64,000 nt of DNA from NCBI GenBank assembly GCA_018266075.1, contig JAFEBB010000005.1, forward strand, positions 142,922 to 206,921, in the 5' to 3' direction. Positions 61,989 to 64,000 of this stretch are shown here, piece after piece (the stretch's first letter is position 1; each line of letters opens with the position of its first letter). The notes under the pieces were generated by a model. It was not told where the DNA came from. It made no database searches and was given only the letters and a program-made list of their open reading frames with translations. This DNA is from Deltaproteobacteria bacterium. Its GTDB lineage: Bacteria > Myxococcota > Myxococcia > Myxococcales > SZAS-1. Made by a program: the position numbers and the translations under genes.

Positions 61989-62723
61989 ATGGCGCGAAAG
62001 AGGGCGCTCGTCACTGGCGCAGCCGTGCGGCTTGGGCGCGCGTTCGCCGAGCACCTGGCCGCTCGCGGCTACGACCTGGTGCTGCACACCAACACCCGCC
62101 GTGCCCAGGCCGACGCGCTCGCCAAGACCCTTCGCAAGAAAGGCCTGCGCATCGACGTGGTCCAAGCGGACATCGCGCGGCCCGTCGATGTCGCGGCCAT
62201 GTTCGACGCCTTCCCGGGCCGGCTGGATCTCGTGGTGAACAGCGCGGCCATGTTCGAGAAGGCGCCCTTCCTCGAGCTCTCCGACACCCAGCTCGCGCAC
62301 ATGGTGCTGACGAACCTGCTCGGGCCGATGCTCGTGTGTCGCCACGCCGCCGAGCGCATGACCCGCGGCGGGCAGATCGTGAACATGCTCGACATCGGCG
62401 CGCTGCAGCCCTGGCGCGGCTTCGCGCACTACTGCTCGGCGAAGGCGGGCCTGGCGATGCTCACCCGGGTGCTCGCGCTGGAGCTCGCGCCGAAGATCCG
62501 CGTGAACGGCATCGCCCCGGGCACCGTGCTCATCCCCGAGAGCTACACGAAAGCCCAGCGGCGCGCGCTCGCGGGCTCGATCCCGCTCGGCCGCGTGGGC
62601 CAGGTGGAGGACGTCTTGCGCGCGCTCGACTACCTGGTCGACGCGGAGTTCATCACCGGCACATTCCAGGTGGTCGACGGCGGACGGAGCCAGGGCGAGG
62701 GCGGCGGCTCGGAGGTCGCGTAA
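61989..62723 (+). CDS. Pteridine-reductase-like SDR (FolM/PTR1 type)
   Basis: 244 residues. The cofactor loop TGAAVRLG fits the TGxxxRxG form of pteridine reductases rather than the TGxxxGxG of common SDRs. VNSAAMFEKAPF is also PTR1-like. An Asp (MLDIGAL) replaces the catalytic Ser, 13 positions before Tyr in HYCSAKAGL, as in PTR1. It would reduce dihydro- or oxidised pterins with NADPH. GAGGGA precedes the ATG. It is separated from the pterin-linked operon by 21 kb but could act on its product. Confidence 0.85.
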   Translation: MARKRALVTGAAVRLGRAFAEHLAARGYDLVLHTNTRRAQADALAKTLRKKGLRIDVVQADIARPVDVAAMFDAFPGRLDLVVNSAAMFEKAPFLELSDTQLAHMVLTNLLGPMLVCRHAAERMTRGGQIVNMLDIGALQPWRGFAHYCSAKAGLAMLTRVLALELAPKIRVNGIAPGTVLIPESYTKAQRRALAGSIPLGRVGQVEDVLRALDYLVDAEFITGTFQVVDGGRSQGEGGGSEVA

Positions 62724-62730
62724 GCCCGGG

Positions 62731-62759
62731 TGGCGAAAACGGACCTGCGCGGGTATAAT
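62731..62759 (+). promoter_or_regulatory. Sigma70-type promoter for the A-type carrier gene
   Basis: A perfect -10 hexamer TATAAT at 62754-62759 lies 17 bp after TGGCGA (62731-62736), which matches the -35 consensus at three of six positions. The expected transcript start leaves a leader of about 27 bases before the ATG at 62793. It is the best -10 box seen in the window. Confidence 0.6.
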
Positions 62760-62792
62760 TGGCTCTCTTCTTGTTTTTGGGAGAACGACGCC

Positions 62793-63182
62793 ATGGTGAT
62801 GGAGAACTCGACGACGCCCGCGACCCCGGCCAGCGACAAGGCCCAGACGCCCGCCGCGGAGCCCGTGATCACGCTGACGCCGGCCGCTTGCCAGGCCATC
62901 AAGGAGGCGATGGCTGCCCAGAAGCTGACGCACCTCCGCGTGGGCGTGGTCCCCGGCGGCTGCAGCGGCTTCAACTACGACCTCGAGCTCGTCAACGACA
63001 CCAAGGCCAACGACCTCGTCTTCAGCCAGGACGGCGTGAACGTGGTCGTGGACCCGATGAGCGCCCAGTACCTGAAGGGCGTCTCCATCGACTTCGTCAC
63101 CGGCCTCCAGGGCTCGGGCTTCAAGTTCAGCAACCCCAACGCGCGCAGCACCTGCGGCTGCGGCAGCTCGTTCTCGGCGTAA
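62793..63182 (+). CDS. A-type Fe-S cluster carrier (IscA/ErpA/SufA family)
   Basis: 129 residues. The three cluster cysteines are C57 (PGGCSGF) and C121-G-C123 (STCGCGSSF). Family phrases ITLTPAACQAIKE and LQGSGFKFSNPNA are intact. The first 22 residues are a Thr/Pro/Ala-rich extension not needed for the fold. It delivers Fe-S clusters to apo-proteins; this window alone encodes several such clients (Rieske, UdgB and the CCG protein). ATG at 62793 has GGGAGA upstream and follows a clear promoter. Confidence 0.93.
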   Translation: MVMENSTTPATPASDKAQTPAAEPVITLTPAACQAIKEAMAAQKLTHLRVGVVPGGCSGFNYDLELVNDTKANDLVFSQDGVNVVVDPMSAQYLKGVSIDFVTGLQGSGFKFSNPNARSTCGCGSSFSA

Positions 63183-63207
63183 GAAGCGTCGTCGCGAGCG
63201 GCAACCT

Positions 63208-63247
63208 CGAGGGCCCCGGGCAACCGGCGGCCCTCGATGTGCTTTTC
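63208..63247 (+). terminator. Terminator after the A-type carrier gene
   Basis: TCGAGGGCC (63208-63216) pairs with GGCCCTCGA (63230-63238), and inside it CCGG/CCGG closes a GCAA tetraloop, giving a 13-bp stem with one bulge. TGTGCTTTTC follows, a short T-run. It lies 26 bases after the stop. Confidence 0.6.
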
Positions 63248-63322
63248 GGCGGCGATCGCAAAGGTCGTTTGGCGGCCTGAGCCGCTTGGGAGCAGGCGCA
63301 GTTTCCACCTAGAATCGAGGGC

Positions 63323-64000
63323 ATGGCATCGCCGGACGGCCGAGCGCCGCCCATGCCCTCTGCCCCCGCGGACAAGCCCGGGGAAGTGCTGGCCCCGTCG
63401 GAAGACGAGGGCACGGCCAAGAATGATCTGTCCGGGTTCCGGAAGGAGCGCGCCGAAGCGGGCCTGAGCAGCCAGCCCACGCCGCGGCGGCCCACCTCCG
63501 GCGTCCCTGCGCAGCGCGATCCGGACACGGCGGCCAACGCCCAGGTGCGGCCGAGATCCGGTGAGCGTCCGCGCACCGACAGCCAGACCGACGGCGAGGC
63601 GAACGCCGCCAGTGCCGCCCCGACCGAGCCTCCCGCGCGCAAGCCCACGGGCGCAATCCCCGTGCAGCGCGGCCCGACGCCGCCCGCGCAACCGCGGCGA
63701 GCGACGACCGGGCTCAACCTGCCCAAAAAGCCTTCCCTGCTCGAGGCCAGCACCGACGCCGGTGTGCGCTCGCAGCTCTCTCCGGCCGAGCGCGCCGCGC
63801 TCGATGCCGCTGCCGAGGTCGGCAAGGCCAAGCGTGCCGGGCGCGTGGACACCGCTGCCGATCCCGACGACGCGGACTCGGACACCGGGCCGTCGCTGCC
63901 GCTGCCGCGCGGGCGCGAGGCGACGCCCACCGAAGATCCGCCCGAGCCGGTGCGCGTGGACGGCACCCGCGTGGATCAAGGCCCGCTGCCGGATCCGCAC
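63323..64000 (+). CDS. Disordered Pro/Ala/Glu/Arg-rich protein, N-terminal part (runs off window)
   Basis: 226 codons are visible with no stop. The sequence has no hydrophobic segment and is dominated by Pro, Ala, Arg, Asp, Glu and Thr, with phrases such as SGFRKERAEAGL, RKPTGAIPVQRGP and LNLPKKPSLLEA, so it is predicted to be disordered. A folded domain may lie beyond the edge. The opposite strand is also open through most of this stretch, but this frame has a GAGGG site before ATG 63323 and protein-like composition. Function unknown. Confidence 0.6.
   Translation, partial: MASPDGRAPPMPSAPADKPGEVLAPSEDEGTAKNDLSGFRKERAEAGLSSQPTPRRPTSGVPAQRDPDTAANAQVRPRSGERPRTDSQTDGEANAASAAPTEPPARKPTGAIPVQRGPTPPAQPRRATTGLNLPKKPSLLEASTDAGVRSQLSPAERAALDAAAEVGKAKRAGRVDTAADPDDADSDTGPSLPLPRGREATPTEDPPEPVRVDGTRVDQGPLPDPH

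Noticed and set aside
62975..64000. Minus-strand gene at the right edge
   Set aside because: It is open but Arg/Ser/Gly-rich and overlaps the clear A-type carrier gene. The plus-strand frame from 63323 has a ribosome-binding site and follows a terminator.

Overview
The window is a high-GC chromosomal segment of a free-living Gram-negative bacterium, most likely a member of Myxococcota (the former deltaproteobacteria). The grounds are: lipoproteins with very long Ser/Thr/Gly linkers behind a lipobox, a PASTA-less Ser/Thr kinase with a Pro-rich tail, TPR/HEAT scaffold proteins of no known function, a histone-H1-like Lys/Ala/Pro tail protein, HYDIN/choice-of-anchor surface proteins, and a rubrerythrin paired with a CCG-domain Fe-S protein. 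No rRNA, tRNA, insertion sequence, integrase or CRISPR array was seen. This is ordinary chromosome rather than an island, with one lower-GC patch at about 40.73-42.4 kb.

Layout. 1-2 kb: oxidative-stress pair (CCG Fe-S oxidoreductase and rubrerythrin, minus strand). 2.1-8.8 kb: YyaL-type thioredoxin/glycosidase-fold protein, zinc-ribbon TPR membrane protein, HEAT lipoprotein, YIP1 protein. 8.8-14.7 kb: a complete TolC/MacA/ATPase/permease/permease export operon. 14.73-15.09 kb: a degenerate 21-bp repeat tract between convergent genes. 15.1-18.2 kb: degenerate HD-GYP protein plus HEAT protein. 18.3-21.9 kb: Rsm22-type and O-methyltransferases and an esterase lipoprotein. 22.0-25.4 kb: yajC-secD-secF. 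25.5-31.4 kb: Memo-family protein, methyltransferase, SemiSWEET, hydrolase, M1 aminopeptidase. 31.6-36.7 kb: surface lipoproteins and the H1-like protein. 36.7-40.7 kb: a six-gene, end-to-end coupled operon (Rieske, QueD/PTPS, divergent FolE, SDR, GlcD-like flavoprotein, UdgB). 40.7-45.7 kb: surface proteins (Ig-like lipoprotein, collagen-like protein, Ser-rich lipoprotein) and a histidine kinase. 45.8-52 kb: lpdA, small membrane protein, Ser/Thr kinase, TPR protein, acyl-CoA ligase. 52-54 kb: NHL lipoprotein and TolB/CsgG-like protein. 54.1-56.5 kb: pyrC-carA. 56.6-58.9 kb: SAF-like protein, ArsR-SRPBCC pair, an exact 42-bp tandem array and an orphan AbiEi-like gene. 58.9-64 kb: beta-helix lipoprotein, rhodanese-MoeB, pteridine-reductase-like SDR, A-type Fe-S carrier, and the start of a disordered Pro-rich protein.

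The points most worth a second look are the pterin-linked operon with a GTP cyclohydrolase I lacking several expected catalytic residues, the two protein-periodic DNA repeats (21 bp and 42 bp, both multiples of 7) that fill intergenic gaps, two heptanucleotide repeats in other gaps, the ArsR operator placed directly on its own start codon, and a C-terminal module shared by two otherwise unrelated envelope proteins. Starts were chosen by reading ribosome-binding sites and signal peptides by eye; function calls rest on motifs read directly, without database searches.
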